A stretch of 64,000 nt of DNA from Torreya grandis (Eukaryota > Streptophyta > Pinopsida > Cupressales > Taxaceae): contig JARHVA010003187.1 in the NCBI GenBank assembly GCA_037957365.1, positions 133,501 to 197,500 of the forward strand, written 5' to 3'. Position 1 is the first letter of the stretch, and every line of letters starts with the position of its first letter. Shown here one piece after another: positions 47,798-60,450 of the stretch. Made by a program: the position numbers and the translations under genes. The notes below the pieces were generated by a model. It made no database searches. It saw only the letters and a list, made by a program, of their open reading frames with translations, and was not told the DNA's origin.

Positions 47798-47802
47798 GAA
47801 TA
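47798..47802 (+). repeat. Right target-site duplication GAATA
   Basis: Matches 41316-41320. The interrupted long LTR resumes directly after it ('tcatccacaccatgg'). Confidence 0.95.
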
Positions 47803-48947
47803 TCATCCACACCATGGTCTGATTGACCTTTCATCCATGGTTTTTGTTTAAATCTTATTGAAAGTACTGACATTGGATATTTGTGTTTTAGGTTGCATGT
47901 TTAATGGAGCCCATCTGGGAATGAACATGCTTATAGTTTTTGTGCTTTAATGTTTAATTGATATTTTACTATCCTTAGTTTATAATTGATTAACATTTTG
48001 AAACCCTAGCCTAATGTTTTACTTAGACCTTTTAATTCAAATTTAAATTTGGTAGTAGTTTTTTATTTAAAATTAAATAAGAAAAAATTAATAATTCTAT
48101 GGGCTTAGTCTTTTTTTATGTCCTAACGCTTAGTCATGTTTTTCAACACAACCAAACCTTAGTATAACATCCATGCTTAGTTTGTTTTATGTCTCGAGTC
48201 TCCCTTGTAGTCTTTTTATTATTCACAGTGTCCTTTTGTATGTATTTCTACCTTTTGGGCATGTCTTTTTGGGCTTTCCCTTTAGAACTTTGTCCCAAAA
48301 TAATTATCCTTTAGACTGTATGTTTAGGCTAGTTATCTCTCAAACTTTTCGTTTAAGCCAATTGTCTTTCAGGATTTTTGTCTAAGATTTATTTCAAACA
48401 TTTTATCTGATAGATCTACCTTTTGGTACTTTAGTTTTCAATGTTCCATTTCCTTCAAACATTTTATTTGACAAAATTTGGTCTTCGAGGGAAATGTGTC
48501 AGACATTTTATCAAGGCCAATTTACCTTTAAAAATGTCCTTCACCAAGTTCCTTGAAAGGAAAGCCCTTTGGTTTCTTTTAAATGATCCTTCATATTTTT
48601 GAATATTCCCTTCTATATTTTTTAAGGGTTACCTTATCTTCAAACATACCCTTAAAAAAATTGTCATCAAACATTTTATCTAATGCAAAAGGCCCAAAAC
48701 AATTCCCTATGGCCATGTTTCCTTTCATTCACAAGGTCACTTAAATATGATTGTAACCTAGCTCAATACTTTAGATTACAATGCTACACATTCTTCTAGA
48801 TGAGGTCGATCTTATAAATCAAGACACAGTAAGAATTTTCAATGAATCTCAAAGGCTTGTGGGATCATCATGTGGTACAAGTAGTATGACGGATAAACCA
48901 AAGAATGACAAGTGTCAAACCTAAAAAATAGTACCAAGGGTATGTTT

Positions 48948-49240
48948 AAATTTGACCGTTATGTACCCATCAATGGCATCCAATTAGATGCAAAATGGTA
49001 TTCATATGGATATCAAATTTAAAATATTAAACAGTCTCAAATATGATCCTCAAATTGATGATCAGGCACCCGTCAATGACATTCACACCGACATCAATTG
49101 ACAATCGTGCAGATGTCAAATTTAACATAGTATAGAGTAGGGATCATATGTTTAAAATGGATAGTCACACGACCATCAAAGACATTCCTATGTACATCAA
49201 ATAATGGTCATGAGGACATCATTTTTAACATAGTAAACTT
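48948..49240 (+). repeat. Tandem repeat, about 95 bases x 3 (copy B, left LTR)
   Basis: Counterpart of 32583-32880, with the same three-unit layout in the same place within the LTR. Confidence 0.7.
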
Positions 49241-49744
49241 GGATCCAATTTTTAAAAAGGCAACGGTCATTTTTGGATAATAATAAATAAAATGACTTGA
49301 GACACCATGGAAATTCCTTGTCAATGATAAATGAGTGAAATAGGCCAAATAAAAGACCTTGTAGACTAAGTAATATAAAAGGTTAGGATCTAATCTCACA
49401 TTATTTTAACTAACTATGCCATTGGAACACTATTTATCCTCAAACAGCTTGCAGATGGGACCATGCATATATGGGGTAGCATCTAAGAACAATGAATACC
49501 CTACAATAATTATGGAGAATATCATTAGCTAGTAGGTCTTAAGCTAGGTAAAATAGTAATATTCCTTTTATAACCAACATTGTATAATATTTTGAAATAG
49601 GATATTATTTTGGGTGTAGACATGTGAAATTTGTAAGAACGCATTGTCTATAGGTCAGTTGATTAAAAGGAAAAGATCATTTGTTTTGGAGGGTAGCAAA
49701 AAGAATAATTGGATTAATACTAATTAACATGTTAGCTTGCACCT

Positions 49745-49753
49745 TATAAAAGG
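49745..49753 (+). promoter_or_regulatory. LTR TATA box TATAAAAGG
   Basis: Identical to 33348-33356 in the duplicated LTR, and at the same place relative to the LTR end. It lies downstream of the nested element, so the two promoters point the same way. Confidence 0.65.
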
Positions 49754-51191
49754 AGTATTGTCATTTTTAAAAAGGATGGGAGTTCTTAGAACCAAATTAC
49801 TTTGTAAACTTTGAGGAATTAATATAAACAAGGAATTCTACAAAGATTGTCTAGTATTTGCTTGTGTGAAGTGCTATATGGTTTCTCTCTCAATTGTCTA
49901 TTTTAACTTTTAGATTTAAATTCTTCTTATGGATGCTAGATGTGTATCTTGAATGTAGAGTTTCTAATTTGTGTCAATGCTAGATTAGTTGAAAGTTTTT
50001 AGGCTTATTTCATTTATTGAATTTCTTTTGCACTGGGCTAATATTGTTTGCTTGAATAAGTGAATATTTAAAGTGAGCCTAGTTCCTATTTACATCATTT
50101 CATACTTTATTTTAAAGCTTGCTTGATAAATTTTATGATTTGAGCTTAAGTTGTTTCATTTCATACATTGGTTAAATGCATGTTCAGATGATATTTGAAC
50201 TTCATCATAATGTTTATAACAAAGACCAATAACATCCTTATTTTCTTCCCTACCCTTCCATTTGCTTCTTTTCTTAACCATATCACTTTAGTTATATTTT
50301 CATTATGCATATCCATCTTAGATTAGTCCTTAGTTTAGTTATTGATCATAATTCGCTATTTTTAGCATAATATACTGCATATTTTAAATAGATCTACTAT
50401 TTGGCCATAGTGGCTTGCAACCACCTAATTTTATAAATATTGTGAAACATTCATGTATTCTACCTCTATTATAATAATATATAATAAGATTATCACAACC
50501 CACAACTCATTCTTTGATTTATTAGGAACTCTAAATGATAAATGTTCTTTAAACACTCTAGGAAGTTATGGTACACATTTACATATCAATAGATGGAACT
50601 TCACTAATGCTATAAGGAGGACCTTTTGCTATATCTTTATGGGTTTGTATAATCTTTGCTCATTTTGGTGAATTATATTCAAATGTTGATGTATTCTTTG
50701 CATATTTATGATTTTTTATCATAATTATGTATAGATCATCGATATTTATGATTTTAGACCAGTCTTTGGGTTTCTTTTAGCCAAATATTGATATTATTTG
50801 AAAATCCATAGATGTTCATGTAAAGGTAGTTAATTATTTGTGTATTCCCACCATTTAAGGTTAGTAATAGCTATTCTGTATAGAGGTTGATTGGTTCTTT
50901 GTAAATTTGAGTTTATTCAAGCTTAGATTTGTAAACATCCCTTTCATTCATCATTTTATATTTATCTTTGAGCTTGTTTAGTTAAATATAGTTGTATTTC
51001 ACATATATTTATGTAAAATTAGCTTAACATGCAAAATTAATCATTGTATTTTAAAAACGTTAGTTTGATGCATCATATATTAAATAGTTTTCAAGGTCAA
51101 AAGCTATAATTACCCAAGGTGAAGCTGGGGTGAGCAAAATTTCTAAATTCTCAAATACTTCATGAGTTCAAGATACTCATGTGTCCAAGGT

Positions 51192-52040
51192 ATGGCTTGG
51201 CTAGGTGGTTCTTCAATCAATGTGCCAAGTATAGTACATGATCTTCCACAAATACTTGAAAGGTATTTACCTTCTTTCAATCTCAATGAAGTTATCACTA
51301 CTGAGGAACATGCTAAAAGCTTCAAGGCTACTTTGAGATTGTTAAATGTAGTTCATGAAGATGTAACATGTAAATTATTCCCATTTACTTTAAAAGGTAT
51401 TGCTTATGAATGGTTCGTTAACCTTCTATAAAAATACATTACCTGTTGGGAGGACTTTAACAATGTTTTCATTGTTAAATTTGGTAAAATTATTAGTCTT
51501 TATGTCTTGTATCAATAGTTTACCATAATTAAAAGGGATGTTAATGAAATCACTAAAGCCTTCAACGCTCAGTTTCAAAAAAAATTCAAAAGAAATATAT
51601 CCCCTTATAGTCCTAATGAGGCTTTAGCCTTATAAATTTATAAATATGTTGTGGCTCCCATAACCTCTATGTTCCTAAAAATGTCTCTTCCAGTCATAAG
51701 CACATTAGCCCAGGCCTGCTCTGAAGTTGTGATCATTAATAACCAACTGTAATCCCAAGGTCAGATGGTGTATTATATGCCTAATGGTAATTTAAATTAG
51801 CCCATCATGAATGTCATTCCTATTATACCTACTTTAACACCACTTCAAAATAATTTTCCCTTAAGTCATGCATATTCTGGCCAAAACCTAGATTTCTTGA
51901 ATGGCACTACAAGTGGATTCCATCCATAGAATCATGAAACTCTAATGTCCACAACTAGTATTAATGCTATAATTCATGATCCTCAGATACCCAAAAATTC
52001 AAATGAATTGATATTAGAAATGGTCCAAAAATAAGTAAGA
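51192..52040 (+). pseudogene. gag remnant of the gag-only element (copy B)
   Basis: The frame open from 51162 reads MAWLGGSS at 51192, then LPSFNLNEVITTEEHAKSF, LLNVVHEDVTCKLFPFTLKG, YEWFVNL and a stop at 51429-51431. Similarity continues in broken frames (GDVNEITKAFNAQF, PYSPNEALAL) to about 52040. It agrees with copy A at 34795, and the shared start MAWLG suggests the same ancestral ATG or a conserved internal Met. Non-functional. Confidence 0.75.
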
Positions 52041-53488
52041 AATACAGGGGAATGCTTTAACATAAACCACTCTTCTCAAAGGTTCAATAAGCCTCTAAAT
52101 GGGTTTCATGATAATGATAATAATGTATCATATTAAAGTGTATAAATGATCTTCTATGTTATATATTTGGCTAATCATTGAAATATTTTTGAAACCTCTG
52201 AAATTTTGCCTAATCAAGACTTTGTTGCAGGGACATTTAGCTTTGCAGGAACTTCTAAATCCTTCATGTAGGCTTTTGATTTTCCATTTGAAGATGAAGA
52301 TGAGAAAATTTAAGAAGTTGCATTTGTGATGACTTGTATTCCTGAAGATGTAAAGTAGATTATAATTAGAGACTAATAAGACATCATCCTTAGAACATCT
52401 ATAGAGGAAGGAGAAGAATTGATATAAATGGATATGGATCAAGTACAAGATGATCTTTCTTTAGAAGGTAGCTAGAAAGACAAACCATATAGATTTATTT
52501 TTGAAATAGAGAATACCCTTGAAGAAGATAATCACTGGAAGAAGTCATACCATGATTTCTTAAAAAGAATTAAAGAGTTGAAGATGGTAGCTGATGTGAT
52601 AAAACAACACATGGATGCTTCATTTGAGGATTTCACCAATGATCTAGAGTTCCCAAAATACAATATTATTTTGGAAGCCCTATATGAAGATTAGTTGAAG
52701 CCTGATTGGATAGAATATATACCTTTTTTTAACAAGAACAAATATGACATGGGAGAAATAGGTCAAGAATCAGCATATGACTTCATCAAAAGGTCAAGAG
52801 TCTAGGACCAACATGTTTTTGATGATAAGATTCTAGATGAACATCATTTAGTTGATCAAGATGAAAAAGCCTTTTGGATTACTTGGAAGATTTTATTGCA
52901 AGGATTAGTAGTCTATCTCCACCTTAGAGAGAACCTAATGAAGACATCAGTCTAAGGATACTAGTCAAACTACCATTATTGATTAAAGATGATATAAGCC
53001 ACTATCTTTCTATAGATGAAGCAGAACTAGCACTCCTATTGCAAAGCATAAGAATTTGGAATGAATATGATTGGGTCTTAGAATCATATCTTTGATTCAT
53101 GCATCTTAGAATGCTGATAGGAGACCAAGCTACATCACCTATAAAACACAAGCATATAAGTGATCCTATCCACAATAAGAGGCCATTGAATGGAAGTAAT
53201 CACACTTCAAGGTTCTGTAGTAGATTAAATCATTTTTCATTTGACCCTGAAGGTAAGTACCTTATGTGGTTAGTATAGGGATTAGTTTAGTTTCATTCCT
53301 ATTCTTTGTTTCTTGCTTTTTCCTTAGTATGTGTTCCTTAATGAATATCCAAACATGTTGAAATTAAGTGTTAATGATTAATGTTATGAACCTAAAATTT
53401 GTTCTCTAAATTCTATGTCAATCAATAACTAGAATCAATGCACACACACAATATGGCTAGGTTTTGATGTTTGATCATAATTCTACAT

Positions 53489-54497
53489 ATCTCATTAAAG
53501 TAAGTCAAAGAGTTATAAAAGAGTTGTGAGTCTCAACATGAGAATAATCTTATCATATAATAGATATGAAATGATAATTCCAACATTTCCAATACAAAAC
53601 TTGAAAAGGACAACTCAGTAATTGATTAGATCAATGAAATGTCACAAAACATATAGAGTGATCATCATTTTTAGGTTGAATACTTTGAATTCTACACATA
53701 GGAATATGAATAACAGTCATCAAAAAGATATTAGACTTAGTAAACTTCAAATAATTAGTAATAGATGACAACTATAATTGGATATACCTATGTTCCATAA
53801 GTTATTACTCAACTATCAGATAAAGTACCATTGGGTCTGTCTACAAAAGTTGTACTATCTCAGAGAAATTACATAAAAAGAAAATATAAATGAATGACTT
53901 TTGAATAATACTTCAGTCCTCATTACCTATTGAACTTCTATCTTCAAATGAAATTTTGATCTCCTTTTATCCTTCAACTTCAGTTTTGAAATAATTTATA
54001 ACTGACTTTATTTAGTTATTAGTTAAGGTTAACAAATTGACTAATGTAATATTGTTCTAAAATAGATTAATCTTATTGTCCAAGAGGATTCTTGGAGATT
54101 GTCTATGATCACTCCTTTAATATTTTCAAGAATTTTGGTGACATATATTCTCTTATTTTTTATTTCTCAAATCATTGTAATTGTAATTTATCTCAAAAGA
54201 ATTTTCCATTAAGGGAGATTATTATGTAATGTCAACTCCATTCTTTGTCTAATTCTTTCTCCTCTTTTGTAATCCCAAATAAATCTTAAGGGGGAGTTTT
54301 ATAGATTAATATTTATTTAAAGTATATTAAATACCAAGTCAATGGAAAATAATCATGGGAGAGAGTGCCTAACACTAGGCCACATTTCTTTATCTTTATC
54401 TTCTTTAGTTTTATATTTAACTTTTGGTGGGGACATGATGTACTCTTTTGATTAATAATTGAATAAATAGGCAACTATTATGGGTATAATTTAAGAA
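53489..54497. other. Segment of about 1 kb present only in copy B
   Basis: Copy A runs directly from 'tgatcctaattttgcatgtg' (about 37645) to 'aaccataaactt' (about 37674), while copy B has about 1 kb between the same landmarks. The segment contains a purine run with G5 near 54288-54297 ('cttaagggggag') like a polypurine tract, followed by 'tttatagattaatatt', and 'ggtggggacatgatg' near 54426. It may be a decayed retroelement end, or the part deleted from copy A. No protein is recognised. Confidence 0.5.
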
Positions 54498-54619
54498 AGA
54501 TAACCATAAATTGATCTTGTAATGGTTCTTGATCAAATGGAATAAGTAGCTTAATTATTAGTTTAAAGCAGAGTATCTAAATTCTAACATATTGTTATGT
54601 TACCCTAAAATTCATCATT

Positions 54620-57600
54620 TATTAAGGTTAACATACCCCCATTTCTGAAAAAAGGGGACCCATATGCTATTATGCAAATTTATATCTTGAAATTGAAATT
54701 TCACTTGATCAGAGTGTGATTAGCATGATTTAACATGATTTTGATTTGAAGATCAACCACACCATGTTCTAGCTGACCTTTTATCCATGGTTTTGGTTTA
54801 AATCTTATACAAAGTGTTGACATTAGATATTTGTGTTTTAGGTTGCAGGTTTCATGGAGGCCATCTAGGAATGAACATGCTTGGAGTTTTTGTGCTTCAA
54901 TGTTTAATTTATCTTTTAGTACCCTTGGTCTATAAGTTATTAATATTTTGAAACCCTAGCCTAATGTTTTACCTGGACCTTTTAATTCAAATTTGAATTT
55001 AGAGAGAGGCTTTTATTTAAAATTAAGTGGGAATAAATTAATAATGCTATGGGCTTAGTCTTTTTTTATGTCCTAAGGATTAGTTATGTTTTTTAAACAT
55101 TAGTATAATAACCATGATTAGTCCCTTTTAAGTCCTAAGTCCCCCTTTTGGTTTTTCTATTATTCACAGGGTCCTTTTGTATGTGTTTCTACCTTTTAGG
55201 CATGTCTTTTTGGGCTTTCCCTTCATAATTTTGTATCAAAATAATTATCCTTTAGACTTTATGTTTATCCTATTTATACCTCAAACTTTTTGTTTAATCC
55301 AATTTCCCTTTGACCTTTTTATCAAGGATTTATTTCAAACATTTTGTTTGACAAATCTACCTTTCGGTACTTTTGTTTTCAACACCATATTTCCTTTTAA
55401 CATTTTTATCTAGCAAAATTTGGTCTTAGGGGAAATGTGTTGGATATTTTTTCTAAGCTAATTTCCCTGAAATAAATTCCCTTTACCAAGTTCCTTGAAA
55501 GGAATTCCCTTCAACTTGTTGAATATGCCCTTCGAGCTTTTTGTAATGGGCACCTAATCTTCAGATATATCCTTCAAACTTTTGTCATTGGACATTTTGT
55601 CCAATGTAAAAGTCCCAAAACAATCCCCATGGCCATGTTTCCTTTCATTCATAGGGTCACTTTAATATTATTGTAACCTAGCTCAAGAATTTAGATTAAA
55701 AGGTTTTATTTGCTTGAAAATTTTAATCTAAGGCTTTGACTTAAGCATTACATGATCCCTGAATCCCTAACATAAATATTTCTTATTGTTTGTAGGAAAC
55801 TATCTTGCTTGGACTAATGGTTGTATTTTTAGATGATCATGGTCTCCCCCTTCCCATGTTTCTAAAACTGGTCATTTGTGTTGCAAAATCTATGGGACCT
55901 CGTTTAAGAATGAACATGTTTATGGTTTGGTTCTTTAAATGTTAAAACAGACCTTTTGTTAGCCTATCTTAAATTAATTAGATCTATTTTTTATTAAAAC
56001 CTAGTCTAATGTTTCATCTTAAGTCCCTTCTAATTAAATTCAAAATTTCCATGGGGACACTTATAAGTGATATAGACTTAGCCTAATTTTTACCCTAAGA
56101 CTTGGGTTGTGTTTTTCAACAGAACCAAACCCTAGGCTAGGAATTTTTATGCTGGGTCCCTTTATATCCCATGAACACATAGTCACTCTTACTACATTAT
56201 AACTTAGCTTAAGACTTTACCCTAAAGTATCATTATATTTATTTACACAATGAGACCTTAGGTTAAAACCTTATGCTAAGATCTTTTATAATTGGTAGGG
56301 TTCCCTTTGTTATGACTTGAAACTTAGTTTAAATGATCCTATCCTAAGGTTTTAATTCATGTTTATCAACACAAAATCAAAACCATAGTCCATATACTTT
56401 ATGATTAAAATTGACTTAAAAATTTTGTATCTATGTAGGATCGATGACCCATGGTTTATCAAATAGATATAATCAAACAGAGTGTAACCAATCAAATTTT
56501 CAATGATGCCTCTAGGATTCATGAGGTGGTGACAAGTGTCACCATTCCATTTAAAGGATATTGAGCAGCTAATGGTGGTCCACTTATTGGATTAAGATCC
56601 AACACTACACATTCATATAGATGAGTTTGATCTAATAGAGAAATAAAAATTAAGACTTTTCAATGAAGCTTTGAAGGCCCATGAGATTGCCACATGGCAT
56701 AAGCAGTAAGAATGATGAACCCAAGAATGACAAGTGGAAAACCTAACAAATAGTACCAAGGGCATGCTTAAATTTGATGATCATGTGTTTATTAATAATT
56801 TCCATGTCGACTTAAAATGATGGTCACATAGATATCAAATTTAAGACAGTAAATAATCCCAAAGATGAGATTAAAATTGATAGTCATGCACCCATCAATG
56901 ATGTTCACATGGATGTCAGTTGATAGTCTTATGGATGTCAAATTTAAAATATTAAATATCCCTTATCATGTGTTTAAAATTGATGGTCACGCAACTTCTA
57001 AATATGTTCCTACAGACATCAAATGATGGTCATGAGGACATCAATTTTAACATAGTAAACTTGGATCTAAATTTAAAAATGTAATGGTAATTTTTGTATT
57101 GTGGTGAATAGAATGACACAAGATGCCATGAAAATTCCACATCAAGGTTATATGAGTGAAATAGGCCAAATCAAAGACCCTAAAAAATTGGTAATTAAAT
57201 TTTTAAGATCTAAGCTCACAGTGTTTGAAATAACTATGCCATTGGAACATTGTTTATCCTCAAATAGCTTGAAGATGGGACTATGCCTGTATGGGGTAGC
57301 ATCCAAGAGTAATGAAGACCCCATAACAATTATGGAGCATATCATCAATTACTAGGTCCTAAGCCAAGTGAAATAAGAATACTTTTGTTATAACCAACAT
57401 TATATAATATTTTTAAATAGGATATTATTTTGGGTATTGACATGTGTAATTTTTAAGAACACATTGTCTATAATTCAATTGATTAAAAGGAAAATATCAT
57501 TTATTATAGAGGGTAGTAGAAAGGACACATGTCCCTACACTTGTACAAATGTAATTGGATTAGGACTGATCAACATGCTTCCTTGCACATTGCAAAAGGA

Positions 57601-58439
57601 GTATTATCATTTGTAAAAAGGGGGGGAGTTATTGGAACCAAATTACTTTATAAACTTTGAGCAATTAATATAAACAAGAAATTCTACAAAGACTGTCCAA
57701 TATTTGCTTGTGTGAAGTGCTATATGGTTTTTCTCTCAATTGTCTAGTTTTACTTTCATATTTGAATGGTTATTATGGATTTTAGATGTGTATCTTGATT
57801 GTATAGTTGCTAACTTATGTCAATGCTATATTATTTGAAAGTTCTTAAGCTTATTTCATTTGTTGCATTTATTTTGCATTTGGGCTGATGTTGTTTACTT
57901 ATAGGAGTGAATCTTTAAAGTGAGCCTAGTTCTTATTTGCATCATTCCATACCTTATTTTAAATTTTGCCTGATGTATGTTGTGATTTGGGCTTAATTTT
58001 ATTCATTTAATATATTGGTTAAATTCATGTTCAAATGATATTTTAACTTTGTCATAATGTTTGTAACAAAGACCAGCAACATCCTTCTTTTATGCCCTAC
58101 CCTTCCCTTTACTTATTTTTTTAACCAAATCACTTTAGCTTGATTCTCATTATGAATATCCATCTTATATTAGTCTTTATTTTATTTCTTGATCATAATT
58201 CACTACTTTTCATATAGTCTACTACATATTTTACATAGATCTACTATTTCGCCATGGTGGCTCCCACCCACCAAATTTTATAAATATTATGAAATAGTCA
58301 CGTGTTCTACCTCTATTCCACCAAAAAATAACAATATTATCATAACCCACAACTCATGCATCAATTTCTTAGGAACTCTTAAGTTAGAAGTGTTCTTTAA
58401 ACACTCTGGGCACCTGTGGTACACATTTAGGCATCAAGA
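54620..58439 (+). repeat. Right LTR (3.8 kb) of the gag-only element, copy B
   Basis: Starts TATTAAGG (decayed TGTTGAGG) and ends TCAAGA. Colinear with 30418-34195, with no large deletion. Contains the stem-loops at 55335 and 55586, the 95-base repeats (56765-57060) and a decayed TATA box. The 84-codon frame 57101-57355 and the 78-codon frame 55177-55413 lie in LTR sequence; neither is open in the other copies, so I do not call genes. Confidence 0.85.
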
Positions 58440-58444
58440 GGATG
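58440..58444 (+). repeat. Right target-site duplication GGATG
   Basis: Matches 41181-41185 and, through the tandem duplication, 30413-30417. Confidence 0.85.
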
Positions 58445-58742
58445 TAAAGTCAATCATTGACATGAGAGCCTCAAATAATGTAATTCATGCCAAAGTTACT
58501 CTTGCTATTGATTTGACTTGTACAAAACAAATTGGACATTATTATTCAATAGATTCTAAACAAGTTCCTCTAGTTGGCCAAATCAAATATGCCCAAGTTT
58601 CCCTTGCTTATTTTCCTCATAAAATGATTAAAAACAACATTCTAGTAGTTGATATCCGAGAGCAACTTATGGTATTTTCTTGGAAAGAAAATTTTTTAAA
58701 TAAATTGGTAGTGAAATTTAGTTGGATCTCTCACATGAAGTG
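58445..58742 (+). pseudogene. Tat-like gypsy aspartic protease, rest of domain
   Basis: The frame reads IIDMRASNNVIHAKV (the active site DSGAS decayed to DMRAS), then IGHYYSIDSKQVPLVGQIKYAQVSL, AYFPHKMIKNNILVVDI, then FSWKENFLNKLVVKFSW and a stop at 58740-58742. This fits the protease of plant Tat-like elements ('DSGASDN..P', 'QIKDAQ..LA.FP....K..ILVADIP..YG'). The N-terminal part lies before the insertion, at the end of 39087-41185. The 184-codon frame beginning at 58189 fuses LTR sequence to this protease by chance. Confidence 0.8.
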
Positions 58743-59949
58743 ATTGCAATCAAGGGATTCAAACAACATCATAAACTATAATTTAAAATAAAATAAATTA
58801 TATAAAAGGTTGATGATCATAGGGTATATATATTGTATGAAGTTGAAGGTATAGGTATCTATTTATAGATATTATAAAAATGTATAGATATGCTAAGAAT
58901 CATAAAAACTATTTCTAATGACATTTATACATTGGAATTTAATGGTAGTTACTCTTCAACAAGGTCAGGTGCAAGATTTATCCTGATATATCTAAATAAA
59001 GAAACATTTTCCTTTTCTTAGAAATTGTAGTTTGAATGTAGTAATAACACAATAGAATATAAAACACTCTTGATAGTGTTATAGGTTGCATAAGAAATGG
59101 GAATAAAAAACTTGAAAACTTTTGGTGTGTTGAACTAATTGTAAAATAAATCAAAGGTTAGTATCAGGTAAAGAATTATCATTTGAAGCATTACATAAAT
59201 AAAGTCTAGGACAATATATAAGATTTAGAATCTTTTTCCATTCAATCTATTCCAAAAGAAGATAACTCCAAAGTGGATGCACTTATAATATCATCTTCAT
59301 TATTGATTTTGCATTTAGAACTTGATATAGATAAATATAAAATTGAAATCATATATCGACCAAGTATACCAAATAATTTATAAACTTGGCAGGTCTTCAA
59401 TAATGATCATCAAATCATTTCCTTTCTTGAGAAAGCTAATATATTTAGGAATTTATACTTTAAATCAGTGATTCGTCACACAAAGAATCTTCTTATCAAA
59501 CTCAGAAAGAAGGCATAACTAAAGAATAATATGAATAAGGCCTAATAAAGTTCAAAGTGAATAAAATTTGAAAAGGTTTAGTCTCATTAGAAGAACTCTT
59601 TGATAACCATGACATATTTATCAAGAAAAAGAATAAAAAATATTTTCTCAATTTAGTACATTATGGGAAAGTGGATATTGATTCTGAAGAGTAACTCAAG
59701 CTAGTAAATATTGGTAAATGTTATTCTCTATAATAAAATTAAAGATTCATTAGTTTGGTCTAAAAATACATTGACATACCTCCATATTCATATGAATATC
59801 TCAAATCTTTTCATTTGAAAAAAATGCAACACATAGTTCCTCTAGAACCAAATGTTATGCCATTTAAATAGAAAAAAAGATAATTAACCCAAAAATAGTA
59901 TGTACAATTTTTGCATATATTCATAAAATGTTTGCATTATTCATTTTCC
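58743..59949 (+). pseudogene. Protease-RT connector, heavily decayed
   Basis: Plus-strand pieces in shifting frames continue the pol polyprotein between protease and RT, such as LELDIDKYKIEI near 59310 and SFLEKANIFRNLYFKS near 59430. The piece near 59830-59900 ('MQHIVPLEPN.MPFK') is compatible with the stretch just before the RT fingers. No residue-level call is safe here. Confidence 0.5.
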
Positions 59950-60450
59950 TAATTCATCATTCAAATTGGATTGCTAACATAGTTCTAATTCATAAAAATA
60001 ATGGAGAAATTAGGATCTGTGTAGATTTTCAAAATCTGAATCAGTCTTCTCTCAAAGACAACTATCCATTACCTATTATGGATCAATTTATCTAAGTATT
60101 TATGGGTTCATCAATTCTTTTGATTTTAGATGTTTTTTTAATATTAAATTAGATTGAATTTGAAAGATAAACTCAACATAAAATATCCTTAACAACACCA
60201 TGGGTAAATTTCACTTATTGAAGAATGTCATTTGGATTGATAAATGCAGGAGATACATTTCAAAGGTATATGCATCTTGCATTCAAATATATGAACAAAA
60301 AAAATTGTGTTATTTTTAGATGACCTAAAAAAAAATTCTAGTAAAAGAGAAGAACACTATGAACACCTTGAAAATGTATTTGAAAAGTGTTTATTACATG
60401 GTATTTCTCTTAACCTAAAAATTCTATTTTTGGGGTAACTAATTGAAAAC
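59950..60450 (+). pseudogene. Tat-like gypsy reverse transcriptase remnant
   Basis: The clearest run is 59964-60092: NWIANIVLIHKNNGEIRICV, continuing DFQNLNQSSLKDNYPLP and IMDQFI, which matches 'W.ANIVPV.KK.G..R.CVDFR.LN.A..KD.FPLP.ID' of plant gypsy RTs. Next comes SLTTPWVNFTY, a stop, then RMSFGLINAGDTFQRYMHLAF near 60187-60290 (family 'T.WGTF.Y.VMPFGL.NA..TFQR'). LDDL follows at about 60317 after a one-base shift (catalytic YxDD), then EEHYEHLENVFEKC. The domain order is complete, the gene dead. Confidence 0.85.

Larger units (their letters stand above)
50592..54619 (+). mobile_element. Internal region of the gag-only element (copy B)
   Basis: A candidate primer site TGGAACTTCAC lies at 50594. 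The gag remnant is at 51192. The following broken region (52130-53240) parallels 35640-36730. A stretch of about 1 kb at 53489-54497 has no counterpart in copy A. No RT or integrase motif was found. Two conserved splice-like GGTAAGTACC sequences, at 53251 here and 36751 in copy A, end the coding-like part. Confidence 0.65.
41186..58439 (+). mobile_element. Gag-only LTR retrotransposon with 3.8-kb LTRs (copy B), carrying a nested element
   Basis: The left LTR is 41186-50591 including the nested 41321-47797 element; the interior is 50592-54619; the right LTR is 54620-58439. It has a 5-base target duplication, a candidate primer site TGGAACTTCAC at 50594 (two bases after the LTR), and a gag remnant. 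I find no RT, RNase H or integrase in either copy, so it was probably mobilised by another element. The left LTR lacks about 0.9 kb relative to 30418-34195 (break at about 48785). Confidence 0.8.

Noticed and set aside
57101..57355. 84-codon plus-strand frame (MVNRMTQDAMKIPHQGYMS...) as a gene
   Set aside because: It lies inside the long LTR. The corresponding stretches near 32940 and 49310 are not open in this frame, so it is chance openness.
58189..58743. 184-codon frame as a complete protein
   Set aside because: Its first 80 or so codons are LTR sequence; only the part after 58445 is gypsy protease. The fusion is created by the insertion joint.
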